DNA of 55,557 nucleotides, from the NCBI RefSeq assembly GCF_027856955.1, contig NZ_JAPSMD010000005.1, positions 1 through 55,557 of the forward strand, in the 5' to 3' direction. The translations under genes were made by a program, and so were the position numbers. The notes under the pieces are model-generated. The model was given only the letters and a program-made list of their open reading frames with translations, was not told where the DNA came from and searched no databases. Shown here piece after piece: positions 26,165 to 35,578 of the stretch (position 1 is its first letter; the number at the start of each line of letters is the position of its first letter). Source of the stretch: Falsiroseomonas oryzae (GTDB lineage Bacteria > Pseudomonadota > Alphaproteobacteria > Acetobacterales > Acetobacteraceae).

Positions 26165-27580
26165 GTCGTGTCCCATGGCGTGGTGTAGGAGCGCGATGAT
26201 CCTCGGCGGGTTTTGCCGCCGGGTCAGGCTGGCACGGCCGAGAGCCTGACGGCGGCAGTATCGCTGAGGGTGCTGATGGCTTCCAGGGTCATGTAGCGCG
26301 ACCGCCGGGTGGCCCATTCGTCGAACTGCTCGAGCAGGATGGCGCCGACGCGGCGGATGACGGCGGTCTCGTTGGGAGAGATCCCGACCACGTCGGTGCG
26401 GCGCTTGATCTCGCCGTTGAGGCGTTCGATCGGGTTGGTGCTGTGCAGCTTCGTCCGGTGTGCGGCAGGGAAGTGCATGTAGGCCAGGACGTCCTCCTCG
26501 GCACTGTCCATCAGGGTGGCGAGCTTCGGCACCTTGGGGCAGAGCTGGTCGGCAACGGTGCGCCACTGGGCGTGGGCGGCGGCTGCGTCCTCCTGGGCTT
26601 AGGCGGTGCCGATCCAGGCCGAGACGATGCGGCGCTGGGCCTTGCCAGCGTGCGCCAGCGCGTTGCGGGCGAAGTGCACGCGGCAGCGTTGCCAGGTGGC
26701 GCGCAGCACTTTCGTCACGGCGGCCTTCAGGCCGTCATGAGCGTCGGAGACGACGAGCTTCACGCCAGCCAGGCCGCGCCTCTTCAGGGAGCGCAGGAAG
26801 TCGAGCCAGAAGGGCTCCGCCTCGGAACTGCCGACCGCCATGCCGAGGACCTCGCGCCGCCCGTCAGCATTGACGCCGACCGCGATGGTCACCGCGACGG
26901 GGACGATCCGTCCGGCCTCGCGGACCTTCACGTAGGTGGCGTCGAGCCAGAGATAGGGCCAGTCGCCCTCGATGGGGCGGGCGAGGAAGTCGCGCACCCG
27001 CTCGTCGATCTCGGCGCAGAGGCGGCTGACCTGGCTGCGGCTGATGCCCTCCATCCCCATGGCGCGCACCAAGTCGTCCACGGAGCGCATCGAGATGCCC
27101 TGGACGTAGGCCTCCTAGATCACCGCCGTCAGTGCCTTCTCCGCCGTCCGGCGGAGCTCCAGGAAGGCCGGGAAATAGGAGCCGCGCCGGAGCTTCGGAA
27201 TCCGCAGCTCGACTGTGCCGACGCGGGTCTGCCAGTCGCGGTCGCGGTAGCCGTTCCGCTGCACCAGCCGGTCCGGGCTGCGCTCGCCATGGGCGGCGCC
27301 CGTCACCTCGCCCACCTCCAGTTCCATCAGGCGCTGCGCGGCGAAGCCGATCATCTCCCTGAGGAAGGTCGCGTCGGAGCCCTTCTCCAGCATCCGCCGA
27401 AGGGCCATCGTCTCGTCGGTCATCGTGGTCGGTCCAAGGTCAGGGGTTGTAGGTCTCGACAACCCAACCCTACCGAGGATCACCGCGGTGGCCGCCCGGG
27501 GCGCTCCGCTTCGCTCAGCCAGGGGCTTCGCTACGCGCCCCGCGCTCTCCCACTCCTACACCACCACCCGGGACGCGACC
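26165..27580 (-). mobile_element. IS256-family insertion sequence
   Basis: About 1.4 kb. The ends are imperfect inverted repeats: GTCGTGTCCCATGGCGTGG at 26165 and, reverse strand from 27579, GTCGCGTCCCGGGTGGTGG, both followed by TGTAGGAG. It is flanked by a near-perfect 9-base target duplication (GACCATCAG at 26156-26164, GACAATCAG at 27581-27589). Removing the element and one target copy restores the gpJ-like frame exactly. The single mismatch in the duplication and two stops in the transposase indicate an old insertion. Confidence 0.85.
26224..27423 (-). pseudogene. IS256-family transposase with two nonsense codons
   Basis: The frame from the ATG at 27423 to 26224 spans 400 codons, the normal IS256 size. 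It has the N-terminal region ([19 protein letters not shown]), the first catalytic Asp in YLWLDATYVKVRE, the second in LVVSDAHDGLKAAV and the Glu region in TNPIERLNGEIKRRT. A TAG at 27117-27115 (before EAYVQGIS, where families have Gln) and a TAA at 26601-26599 (before AQEDAAAA) interrupt it. No frameshift is present. The element can move only if helped by a related transposase. Confidence 0.9.
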
Positions 27581-29596
27581 GACAATCAGCAACGCCGGCA
27601 GCAGCGCCGGACCCTACAGCCGCTACTCGACCTTCAAGTACGCCCCCGGTTCGGGGGTGATCTGGAAGCTGGTCGACCACGCGCCGGTGGGTCGCTTCAA
27701 CGGCGGGCCGGGCCGGATGGAGCGGGTGCTCGGCAGCACCTGGGGCCTGGGCGGCGACCTGGTACTGCAGACCGGCACCGGGCTGGCGACCTGGAACGCC
27801 GACGGCGCCGACTTCTCCAACCGCTTCTGGCTCGACGAGCAGGCCGCGGTGATCGGCTTCCCCGCCGGCTCGGATCTCCCGACCAAGCGCTTCCTGACCC
27901 GCGCCACGGCCACCGAGCTCACCCTTGGCGATGTCGTCCAGCAGCTCTGCGTCCGGGCCGGCCTCGCGCCGGGGGACATCAACGTCGCGGGCCTCACCGA
28001 CAGCCTGCGCGGCTACCTCCTGCCGCCCCCCATGTCCGCCCGGGACGCGATCACCCCGCTGGCCAGCGCCTTCCTGTTCGACGCCGTCGAGCAGGACGAC
28101 ATGCTGCTGTTCCGCAAGCGCGCCGGCGGCGTGGCGGTCACCGTCCCCTACCCCGACCTGGTGCAGCAGCGGGCGGACGCGCCGGCGCTGAGCGAGCAGC
28201 GGGCCCAGGATGCCGAGCTGCCGCGCGAGCTGACCGTGCGCTTCCTCGATGTCGACCGGGCCGGGGAGCCGAACGCACAGTCCTGGCGCCGGCCGGTCAG
28301 CCCAACGCCGACGGTCGCGGCCACCGCCAGCAGCACGCTCGACCTGCCGATCCCCCTCACCGGCGGCGAGGCGAAGGCGATCGCACGGCGGCTCATCACA
28401 GCGACCTGGCGCGAGCGCACCCGGCTGACCTTTGCCGTGGGCCCGCGCCACGCCCGGCTGGTGCCGACTGACCCGATCACCCTCGGACTGGCCGACGGCG
28501 CCACGATCCGCTGTCGCGTGCTCTCGACGCAGCTCGGCGCCAACTGGACGACGCGGATCGAGGCGGTGACGGAGGACGCCGCAGCCCACGTGCTGACCGC
28601 CCCGGCGGACGGCGGCGCGGGCTGGGTGCCGCCGATGCTGCCGCTGCCCTATGCCGCCCGCCTGCTGCTGCCCGACCTGCCGCTGATCCTTGACGCCGAT
28701 GATCTCGGCGGCGCGGGCCTGCGCGAATAAGCGCTGCTCGGCGGCTATCGCGGCCAGGCGTTTCGCGGGGCGGCCCTGCTTCGCAGCCCGGACCTGCTGG
28801 CCTGGGACGAGATCGGCGCCGTCACCCGCTCGGCTACCTGGGGTGTGGTCACCGCCATGCCGGCGCCACCGCTCAGCCCTTGGACCTGGGACGAGGCTGG
28901 GGTGCTGGAAGTCGTGCTGGAGAGCGGCGTGCTGGAGGGCGCCACGGCGCTGGAGGTGCTGAACGGCGAGAACACGGCGGCGCTGGTCGGTCCCGGCGGC
29001 ACGGCCGAGGTGGTCCAGTTCCGGGATGGCGCCGATCTCGGCGGCGGGCGCTATCGGATGACAGGCCTGCTGCGTGGCCGGCGTGGCACCGAGGACCAGA
29101 TCCCCGCCCGCGACACGGGCGACCTCTTTGTGCTGCTCGACGACGCGCTGCGGTTCCAGGCCGCGACTTCGGAGATCACGGCTACCCGCCACCATCGCGC
29201 GCCGACGATCTAAGAAACGGTGGAGACCGCGCCGGCCACGGTCAGCAAATTGGCGCGCGGCCGGGCGGAGCGGCCCTACGCGCCCGCGCATGTCACCGGC
29301 ACCCGCGACGCCAGCGGCAACCTGACGATTACCTGTGTGCGTCGGACGCGGATGGATGGCGGCTGGGCCGACTACACCCGCGAGGTGCCGCTCAATGAGA
29401 CCGCTGAAGCCTACGAGGTTGAAATCCTCGAAGGCGGCACCGTGGTGCGGACCATCACCGGATTGTTCGCACCCACCGCCACCTACAGCGCCGCTGACCA
29501 GACAACGGACTTCGGCTTGGCCCAGGCCTCCGTCCCCGTCCGCGTCTACCAGCTCAGCGCCATCGTCGGCCGCGGCATCGCAGCAAGGGCCACCCT

Positions 29597-30529
29597 ATGA
29601 CCACCCCGAACCTTGCCATCCCGCTCATCGTCGCCAGCCAGAGCCATAAGGAGGTCACGGCCAACGCGGCCTTCTCGGCGCTCGATCGCGCCGTCACCGG
29701 CACCTTCGTCGCGGATGTCGCGGCCGGTAACGTCACGCTCACGGCCACGCAGTATCGTGAGGCCCTCGGCGTGCGCGTCATCAACGCCACCGTCCCAGGC
29801 CGCGCAGTCGCCCTGCCGCAGGTGGAGCGGTATTCGATCATCAGCGTGGACGAGGCGACCTCGACCGAGGGCATCACGGTCCAGCGCGGCACGACGTCAG
29901 TGGTCGTCTCCGCCGGCGGCGCCGCGCTGATCCGCACTGATGGCACCGCGAACGGGCTCGCTGTGATCCTGCAGGGGGCGGATGGCGCGGCCGGTGACTT
30001 ACTGGCGCTCAGCGACACGCCGGACAGCTATGCCGGCCAGGCGCTCCGCATGCTGCGCGTCAACAGCACCGAGGACGGGCTGGAGTTCACCGAGGCGGGC
30101 GGATCAGGGGCGGAAACCTTCCCCAATCTCACCAACACGCCGAGCAGCTACGCCGGGCAAGCCGGCCGCGCGGTGGTGGTCGCAGCCGGCGAAACCGGGC
30201 TCGGCTTTGGCGTGCCGACCACGCCCGTCGTGACGCACGCCGACCCCACCCTCGCGCCTGCCCTGACCCAGGCGGGCCAGTGGTTCCGCTGCACCAGCGC
30301 CTGCACGATCACCCTGCCGGCCGATGCCACCACCGCCTTCCCGGTCGGGACGTCGCTCACCTTCTCGCAGGCCTCCGCCGGCGCGCTCACCTTCGCCGTC
30401 GGCGCGGGTGCGACGGTGAACGTTGCGGCGACCCACTTGGCCAGCACCAACGTCCTGCACGCCGTCGTTCAGGCAACCAAGCTCGCCGCCAACACCTGGG
30501 TGCTGTTCGGCAACCTGAGGACCGCCTGA
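29597..30529 (+). CDS. Tail fibre-type protein with DUF2793-like N-terminus
   Basis: 310 residues, overlapping the end of the gpJ-like gene. The start TPNLAIPLIVASQSHKEVTA followed by NAAFSALDRA is typical of DUF2793 proteins that attach behind the tail tip. The rest is low-complexity beta-rich sequence with repeated short units (LSDTPDSYAGQALRM and LTNTPSSYAGQAGRA), as in phage fibres that touch the host surface. It is intact and may be the adhesion determinant of the phage. Confidence 0.75.
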   Translation: MTTPNLAIPLIVASQSHKEVTANAAFSALDRAVTGTFVADVAAGNVTLTATQYREALGVRVINATVPGRAVALPQVERYSIISVDEATSTEGITVQRGTTSVVVSAGGAALIRTDGTANGLAVILQGADGAAGDLLALSDTPDSYAGQALRMLRVNSTEDGLEFTEAGGSGAETFPNLTNTPSSYAGQAGRAVVVAAGETGLGFGVPTTPVVTHADPTLAPALTQAGQWFRCTSACTITLPADATTAFPVGTSLTFSQASAGALTFAVGAGATVNVAATHLASTNVLHAVVQATKLAANTWVLFGNLRTA

Positions 30530-31014
30530 TGATCCACCCCGGCGCCGTCGCCTCGATGCAGCGGTCCCTGATCGGTGAACTCTGGATCTACGGCAGCTAC
30601 ACCAGCTCGCAGTCGCTCTCTCTCGGGCGAGTGTTCTGGAACGCCGAGGTCGTCGACACCCTCAACGTCTTCGGCGCCAGCAGCAGCACCGTCACCGTGC
30701 CGGCCGGGGTGGGATCTGCACGCATCTGGGCGCGCGTCATGCAGGATGGGCTGGGCGGATCACCCGCTGGCACGATCTACGCCCGCCTCGAGCGCAGCAC
30801 GAATGCCGGCTCGACCTGGACGACGGTCAGCGAAGCGATGGGCTTTCACCCCGGCGACACGGCGGACCAGACGCTCGATGTGCCGAAAGTCACCCTCGCG
30901 GTTTCGCCCGGCCACCAGTTCCGCGTCGTCTGCGGCCCGAGCGGCACCTTCGGGCGCGTCTCCTACAACAATGACCCGAGCCGCAGCTTTCTGCGGTTTC
31001 AGTGGGAGGCGTGA
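30529..31014 (+). CDS. Hypothetical tail-associated protein
   Basis: 161 residues, starting at an ATG that overlaps the stop of the fibre gene (TGATG). The sequence is beta-rich (LNVFGASSSTVTVPAGVG, then SARIWARVMQDGLGG and KVTLAVSPGHQFRVVCG), like a small jelly-roll or fibronectin-like unit. Family unknown to me. Its position makes it a likely fibre accessory or receptor-binding partner. Confidence 0.6.
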   Translation: MIHPGAVASMQRSLIGELWIYGSYTSSQSLSLGRVFWNAEVVDTLNVFGASSSTVTVPAGVGSARIWARVMQDGLGGSPAGTIYARLERSTNAGSTWTTVSEAMGFHPGDTADQTLDVPKVTLAVSPGHQFRVVCGPSGTFGRVSYNNDPSRSFLRFQWEA

Positions 31015-31029
31015 GAAGATGCGCGGCCT

Positions 31030-31170
31030 GTGCAGATCAGGATCATGGGCTCCGACGGGCAGATCGAGCTCGGGGCGCTGCGGCTCTACAGCTGCCGGAG
31101 GACGCGCCGGCCATCCTACACGGCTACGTGTCGCTGCCGGTCGCGAACGCAGGCCATTGCGTCGGAGATG
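31030..31170 (+). pseudogene. Small phage gene remnant at the end of the late operon
   Basis: A GTG at 31030 opens QIRIMGSDGQIELGALRLY. After about 20 residues the sense seems to continue in another frame as LPEDAPAILHGYVSLPVANA near 31095-31155. Both pieces together would make a short protein, so one frameshift is likely. No RBS is obvious. The call is weak and rests on the two pieces fitting together. Confidence 0.35.
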
Positions 31171-31255
31171 AGCTGAGTGCGAACGAGCATGGCCGGCGCG
31201 TCGCTCGCCGGCCACCTTCCCCCAGGGCGGTGCAGATCGGCCCCTGGATGGTGAA

Positions 31256-32221
31256 TCAGGCGGGACGCATTCCGGCCGCCCTTGCCGCCTCGCCCCAGCG
31301 GGTGGTCTCCTCTGCGATGAAACGGCGGAACTCGGTCGAGCTGCTGCCGACCGGGTCGAACCCGCGCATCGCCAGCTGTGCGCCAAGCCCCCCCTGCACC
31401 GCTGCGCGCACGTCGCGCTCCAGCTTCTCGACCAGCGGCGCAGGCAGCGCCGCTGGCCCGAGCAAGCCGACCCAGCCGCCCCCCGCGAAATCGCGTACGC
31501 CCAGTTCGGCGAGGGTGGCGATGTCTGGTGCCTGCGGCGAGCGTGTCGCGGACGTCACTCCGATGGCACGGACGCGGCCAGCCTCGATCTGCGGCAGCAT
31601 GACGGAGATGGCATCGAATGTCATGTGGACCCGCCCGGCCTGCAGATCGGCTTGGAGATCGCCCGAGCCACGATACGGCACATGCTCGATGTTCGCCCCG
31701 CTACGTAGCTTGAACAACTCGGCCACGAAGTGCGTCGCAGTGCCGACGCCGCCGCTGGCGTAGGAGAGCGGCTGACGCTTCGCAAGGTCCAGCAACTCCT
31801 GCAGGTTGCGCACCGGAAGGCTGGCAGGAACCACCAGCACGAGGGGGTTACGCGCGATCAAACTAATCGGCGTGAGGTCCTTCTGCGGATCATAGGGCAG
31901 GTTCGCCATCGTGTAGGGCGCGCCCACGATCTCGCCGGCGGCGGAAACCAGGAGCGTGTAGCCGTCCGGCTCTGACCGGGCCACGGCGGCGGCGGCGATG
32001 GTTCCGCCAGCGCCGACGCGGTTCTCGATCACCACCGACTGCCCCCAACCCGCGCCGAGCGTATCGCCCAGAAGGCGTGCCGCGATGGTGATGCTGCCGC
32101 CCGCGGCATAGCCGACCTGGAAGCGCACGGGGCGTGCCGGCCAACCCTGTGCACGCGCCTGAACGTAAAGCAGCGGTAGCGCGCCAAATGCGGCGACGAG
32201 GCCGCGTCTGGAAGGCGTCAT
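31256..32221 (-). CDS. Second Bug-family solute receptor
   Basis: A 321-residue periplasmic receptor with a signal peptide (GLVAAFGALPLLYVQARAQG) and the Bug motifs FQVGYAAGGSITIAARLL, VIENRVGAGGTIAAAAVAR and HVPYRGSGDLQADLQAG. It shares the fold with the receptor at 16446 but is clearly diverged, so it is not a copy. It is the last gene of a minus-strand group with the NTF2-like and hydratase-like genes. This hints at uptake of a carboxylate that those enzymes process. TctAB permease genes are not in the window. Confidence 0.9.
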   Translation of the reverse strand: MTPSRRGLVAAFGALPLLYVQARAQGWPARPVRFQVGYAAGGSITIAARLLGDTLGAGWGQSVVIENRVGAGGTIAAAAVARSEPDGYTLLVSAAGEIVGAPYTMANLPYDPQKDLTPISLIARNPLVLVVPASLPVRNLQELLDLAKRQPLSYASGGVGTATHFVAELFKLRSGANIEHVPYRGSGDLQADLQAGRVHMTFDAISVMLPQIEAGRVRAIGVTSATRSPQAPDIATLAELGVRDFAGGGWVGLLGPAALPAPLVEKLERDVRAAVQGGLGAQLAMRGFDPVGSSSTEFRRFIAEETTRWGEAARAAGMRPA

Positions 32222-32293
32222 GGTCTGGTCTCCCTGCGATCGTCGGACGGATGTCGAACACGGGGCCGACGTATTGCGCCGCGAAGCGGGGTC

Positions 32294-32719
32294 CTATTTA
32301 ACCACTTCGAAGAAGCGTTTGCGGAAACGCCAGCGACCGTCCCGCTTGATCAGCGTGTCGTGATAGAGACCCAGCATCTCGAAGCGGATCGGCTGGCCTG
32401 CCGGCCGCATGAAGATCGCGCACTCCGCGAGTGACTCGCAGCGGTCCACGGTCAGGGTGATGATCGCCGGAGTGGCCGTGATCCGCCGCTCGCGGAAATC
32501 CGCGGCCTCGTGCCGGGCCATCAGGCGTTCCCAGTTCGCCTTGACGCCCTTGCGTGGCGGGATGGAGGGGTCGGACGATGCGAGTTCCGTATCTTCGTCG
32601 AACACCTGCTCCAGTAGGTCCTTGCGTCGGTCATCGATGGCAATGCCATAGCGGCTGTAGACGTCCAGAATCTGCAGCCGGTCTGTGATCTCCTCAAGGC
32701 TGAACGTGGCTGCGGTCAT
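32294..32719 (-). CDS. SnoaL/NTF2-like protein
   Basis: 141 residues with the cone-shaped NTF2-like fold pattern: helix LEEITDRLQILDVYSRYGIA, an acidic FDEDTEL turn, then strands ending YHDTLIKRDGRWRFRKRFFE. In catabolic clusters such proteins act as small dehydratases, isomerases or the small subunits of ring-hydroxylating enzymes. The first helix with IDDRR resembles SnoaL_4 members. No oxygenase partner is here, so the role stays open. Confidence 0.75.
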   Translation of the reverse strand: MTAATFSLEEITDRLQILDVYSRYGIAIDDRRKDLLEQVFDEDTELASSDPSIPPRKGVKANWERLMARHEAADFRERRITATPAIITLTVDRCESLAECAIFMRPAGQPIRFEMLGLYHDTLIKRDGRWRFRKRFFEVVK

Positions 32720-32916
32720 CCGATTGCACTCGCGCTCTCGGTGCCAGCCGGCTCGCGGCTGGGGCGATCAGCAAAGTCCGGAGACGTGCCCATGACCTTC
32801 CTCCACCCCTGCCCATCCCTACAGCAGCACGGCACAGCCGCACCACATGGTCGGGCTGCTCGCCGGCATTGTGCGCCGTGCGTATCCTCGTTCGGATGGT
32901 GCACAGGTGGCAGCGT

Positions 32917-33738
32917 TCAGACAAGCGGAGAAACGATCTGACGCGCGTTGTCCGCTGGGCCGCGTATGCTGGCCTCCACCTGTCCGATCCCCGCGAGATG
33001 CGCTGTCAGCCGAGCGCCGCGGGATGGCAAGCTCAGTGGATGGATGCGGGCGCCGGTGATCACGACCTGCCCTGCACGCAAGCCGCCGGTCCGGTCGCAG
33101 GCATGGTTGGCCAGCCAAGCAAGGGTGCCCAGCACGTCCGCGGTCGAGGGTCCACCGGTCGCAGCGCCGACCACCGTGTCGTCGAACGTGAGCGACATCG
33201 CCACGTCGGCGAATTCCACGGTCTCGAAACGGGCAGTGCCGTCGCCCTTCACCACGCCCGCGCTGCTGAGAAGGTCCGCCAGGCTCTCGGTTCGCGACAC
33301 CGCGGTCCGGTCGGCAAACCGGGATCCGAGCAGTTCGAACGCGCCCGTGACATAGGCGATGGCGCGCCGCAGATCCTTCGGCTCATAGGGAACGGAGCGC
33401 GGCGGCAGGTCGCGTCCGATGACAACCGCGAGTTCCACCTCGACTTCCGGCCAGAGCAGCGCATCCCAAGCGATGCTGGCGCCGGACTCCATGATCTCGG
33501 AAGCCGGGATGGGTGAGCAGCGCGGGGCTGCCCCGGCTGCAGGGTGAACGATCTTCCAACCGCCGATCCCGCCGAGCCGCGAGACCACAAGGTCCTGGAT
33601 CGCATAGGCCTGCTCGACGCTGCGCGGCGCGAGGTCCGGCGGAAGGCCGGCGGGCCTGGTGCGGGTTCTGCGGATCTCCAGAAGGAGTTGCGCGGCCTCC
33701 TCGGCGGGAAACGTCATGGTCGGTCCGTGATCTGCCAT
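32917..33738 (-). CDS. 2-keto-4-pentenoate hydratase / fumarylacetoacetase-like protein
   Basis: About 273 residues. WPEVEVELAVVIGRDLP with the metal-binding Glu residues, RAIAYVTGAFELLGSRF, and a late WLANHACDRTGGLRAGQVV place it in the hydratase branch (MhpD, XylJ) of the fumarylacetoacetase superfamily, which acts in meta-cleavage pathways. The ATG at 33738 is used; 33717 and 33804 are also possible. It likely belongs with the NTF2 and Bug genes downstream. Confidence 0.85.
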   Translation of the reverse strand: MADHGPTMTFPAEEAAQLLLEIRRTRTRPAGLPPDLAPRSVEQAYAIQDLVVSRLGGIGGWKIVHPAAGAAPRCSPIPASEIMESGASIAWDALLWPEVEVELAVVIGRDLPPRSVPYEPKDLRRAIAYVTGAFELLGSRFADRTAVSRTESLADLLSSAGVVKGDGTARFETVEFADVAMSLTFDDTVVGAATGGPSTADVLGTLAWLANHACDRTGGLRAGQVVITGARIHPLSLPSRGARLTAHLAGIGQVEASIRGPADNARQIVSPLV

Positions 33739-34097
33739 TCTCGCCAGCCCATGCTTTGTACGACACGTCGCGCGGGAATCCGGGCCGCCCGTCGACGTGT
33801 CCAACCCGGGGGTTTAAAGCCAAATTTGGTCAGCGGTCGTACCGTGGGCACGTCGACACCCGGAACCGTCAGGTCGCGGATCTGCACACCAGGCGGTGGT
33901 TGCGAAGCAGCGGATCTGGCGCCGTGGCATCCCCGAGGATGTGGCGGAACTGGTCGCGTTCCCGAGGCGCGCAGGGCATTGCAAGTCCGAGGTGTCGCGA
34001 TGCGGGTGAACGGTGGATCCAAGACAGCAAAGTTCGCGATCACGTTCGCGTACCGGACTGCTTTACGCAATCCGAACGCCTTGATAGCGTCCGCAAC
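33739..34097. other. Intergenic stretch between divergent metabolic genes
   Basis: The hydratase gene and the SDR gene point away from each other, so both promoters should lie in these 359 bases. The part near 33815-33840 is relatively AT-rich (AAAGCCAAATTTGG), a short palindromic run that could be an operator. I see no clear -35/-10 pair and no gene. Confidence 0.3.
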
Positions 34098-34961
34098 ATG
34101 GTTGCTGGCGCCGGGCGTTCTTCGCGCACCGTTCTCGTCACCGGGGCTGCCGGCGGGCTGGGATCGATCATGGTCCGGGCCCTCCTGTCTGATGGGCATC
34201 GCGTCGCCGGCGCCGATGCCGATGATGCGGCACTTGGCGCGCTCAGCGAGAGCCTGGGCCGCCCGCCAGGATTGCTCGCCATCGCGTGCGACCTGGCCGC
34301 GCCGGCGGCCTGCCGCGAGGCGGTACAGGCCACTGTCGCAGCTTTCGGCAGCCTCCACGCCGTAATCAACAATGCGGGCATCGGCAGTCGCAGCGTTCCC
34401 GCCGCGCGGGTGCAGAGCCAGCCCGCCCTCGATGAGATTCCCTGCGATGTGTGGGACCGCTTCTTCGCGATCAACACGCGTGCCCCGATGCTGCTGTGCC
34501 AGGAGGCTCTTCCCTTTATGCGCGCGGCGCAATGGGGACGAATCGTCAACGTAACCACAAGCTTTCGGTCGATGCTCAACGCGCTTCCATACGGCGCCTC
34601 GAAAGCGGCACTGGAATGCATGTCCGCTGTCTGGGCACGCGAACTGGGTCAGCTCGGCATCGGCGTGAACGTCTTGGTTCCCGGTGGTCCGACTGACACG
34701 GCCTTCGTGCCCGACATCGGCATGGCGCGCAGCAGCATGTTGCGACCGGAGATCATGGCCGCGCCGATACGCTGGCTACTGTCCGATTCATCGGACGGCT
34801 TCCACGGCCGCCGCATCACGGCCGCGCGCTGGCCTGACGGAGGCGTCGGTGTCGAGGCGGCCGTCGTCGCCAGCAGGCCGATCGGCTGGCCGGAGCTGGC
34901 CGGCGACGCCGTATGGGGACATGCACCGACCGCGGCCGAGAATGGCGGTGCTTCGACGTGA
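34098..34961 (+). CDS. Short-chain dehydrogenase/reductase
   Basis: 287 residues of classical SDR type. The cofactor motif TGAAGGLG is at 15-22, NNAG at 91-94, and the catalytic YGASK at 165-169, preceded by a Thr/Ser cluster (NVTTS, 151-155). ADADDA after the second strand has an Asp that favours NAD(H). It opens a four-gene operon; its stop overlaps the GST start by GTGA. The substrate is unknown; context suggests oxidation or reduction of an intermediate released by the downstream FAD dehydrogenases. Confidence 0.9.
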   Translation: MVAGAGRSSRTVLVTGAAGGLGSIMVRALLSDGHRVAGADADDAALGALSESLGRPPGLLAIACDLAAPAACREAVQATVAAFGSLHAVINNAGIGSRSVPAARVQSQPALDEIPCDVWDRFFAINTRAPMLLCQEALPFMRAAQWGRIVNVTTSFRSMLNALPYGASKAALECMSAVWARELGQLGIGVNVLVPGGPTDTAFVPDIGMARSSMLRPEIMAAPIRWLLSDSSDGFHGRRITAARWPDGGVGVEAAVVASRPIGWPELAGDAVWGHAPTAAENGGAST

Positions 34962-35578
34962 TCAGGATCTGGGGTCGACAGTCGTCGGTGAATGTTCAGA
35001 AGGTGCTCTGGACCTGTGACGAACTCGGTGTTCCGTTCGAGCGCATCGACGCTGGCGGCCTCTTCTCGGACCTGCAGACGGCGTCGTTCCGAGCGCTAAA
35101 TCCGAACGCTCGCGTCCCGGTGCTGGAGGATTCCGGCTTCGTCCTCTGGGAATCGAACGCCATCGTCCGCTACGTCGCCGCGACATTCGGCGCGGGCCAG
35201 CTCTGTCCGCTCGATCCACGCGCGCGCGCCGACGCCGAACGCTGGATGGATTGGCAGCTGACGGACATTCTTCCAAGCATGCGGACCCTGTTCTTCCAGC
35301 TCGTTCGTGCGCGCGACGACGAGAAGGACCCGGCAGCCACGGAACGCGCCCTGGCAGCCGCCGCAACCTCGTGGCGGCTCCTGGACGAGCACCTCAGGGG
35401 CAGACGGTTCGTGACCGGTGACGACCTCTCGATCGCCGACATCCCGCTCGGCACATTCGTGTACCGCTGGATGGCGTTGCCGGTCGAGCGCCCGCCGTTG
35501 CCATCGCTCATGGCCTGGTTCGAGCGCCTGTGCGGAAGCCCGCACTACGCCAGGAACGTAATGCGGCCGCTCGAATGA
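34958..35578 (+). CDS. Glutathione S-transferase
   Basis: 206 residues. The thioredoxin-like half starts IRIWGRQSSVNVQKVLWTCD with the Ser-containing active loop, followed by NPNARVPVLEDSGFVLWESN (the glutathione-binding cis-Pro and Glu-Ser-Asn). The helical half has DWQLTDILPSMRTLFF and the N-capping motif VTGDDLSIADIPLG. It begins at a GTG inside the SDR stop and ends over the next start (ATGA), so it is translationally coupled. Bacterial GSTs in such operons often handle isomerisation or dechlorination of catabolic intermediates. Confidence 0.9.
   Translation: MIRIWGRQSSVNVQKVLWTCDELGVPFERIDAGGLFSDLQTASFRALNPNARVPVLEDSGFVLWESNAIVRYVAATFGAGQLCPLDPRARADAERWMDWQLTDILPSMRTLFFQLVRARDDEKDPAATERALAAAATSWRLLDEHLRGRRFVTGDDLSIADIPLGTFVYRWMALPVERPPLPSLMAWFERLCGSPHYARNVMRPLE

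Larger units (their letters stand above)
24600..29600 (+). pseudogene. gpJ-like tail tip/host-specificity protein, broken by IS256 and two stops
   Basis: Joining 24600-26164 with 27590-29600 restores one frame of 1192 codons, normal for GTA gp15 or gpJ-like proteins. The N-terminus has Gly/Ala-rich helices, then LTVQTSSYGVPIRVATGRIK; later parts include TYSYVLSWAVGLCEW and ADGATIRCRVLSTQLGANW. An IS256 element sits between LVLTI and SNAGSS. Two in-frame TAA codons (28728 and 29211) interrupt the rest, at positions reading GLRE-stop-ALLGGYRG and APTI-stop-ETVETA. Because frame is kept, these are true point mutations rather than indel errors. The gene cannot give a full product. Confidence 0.9.

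Noticed and set aside
440-29213. Stop codon reassignment explaining in-frame TGA, TAG and TAA codons
   Set aside because: All three stop types are involved, and intact neighbouring genes end with each of them. Independent nonsense mutations in decaying genes explain this better.
901-31170. A functional gene transfer agent
   Set aside because: The tail tip genes are GTA-like, but the terminase, portal and capsid genes are lambda/HK97-type. The tape measure, gpJ and terminase genes are also broken.
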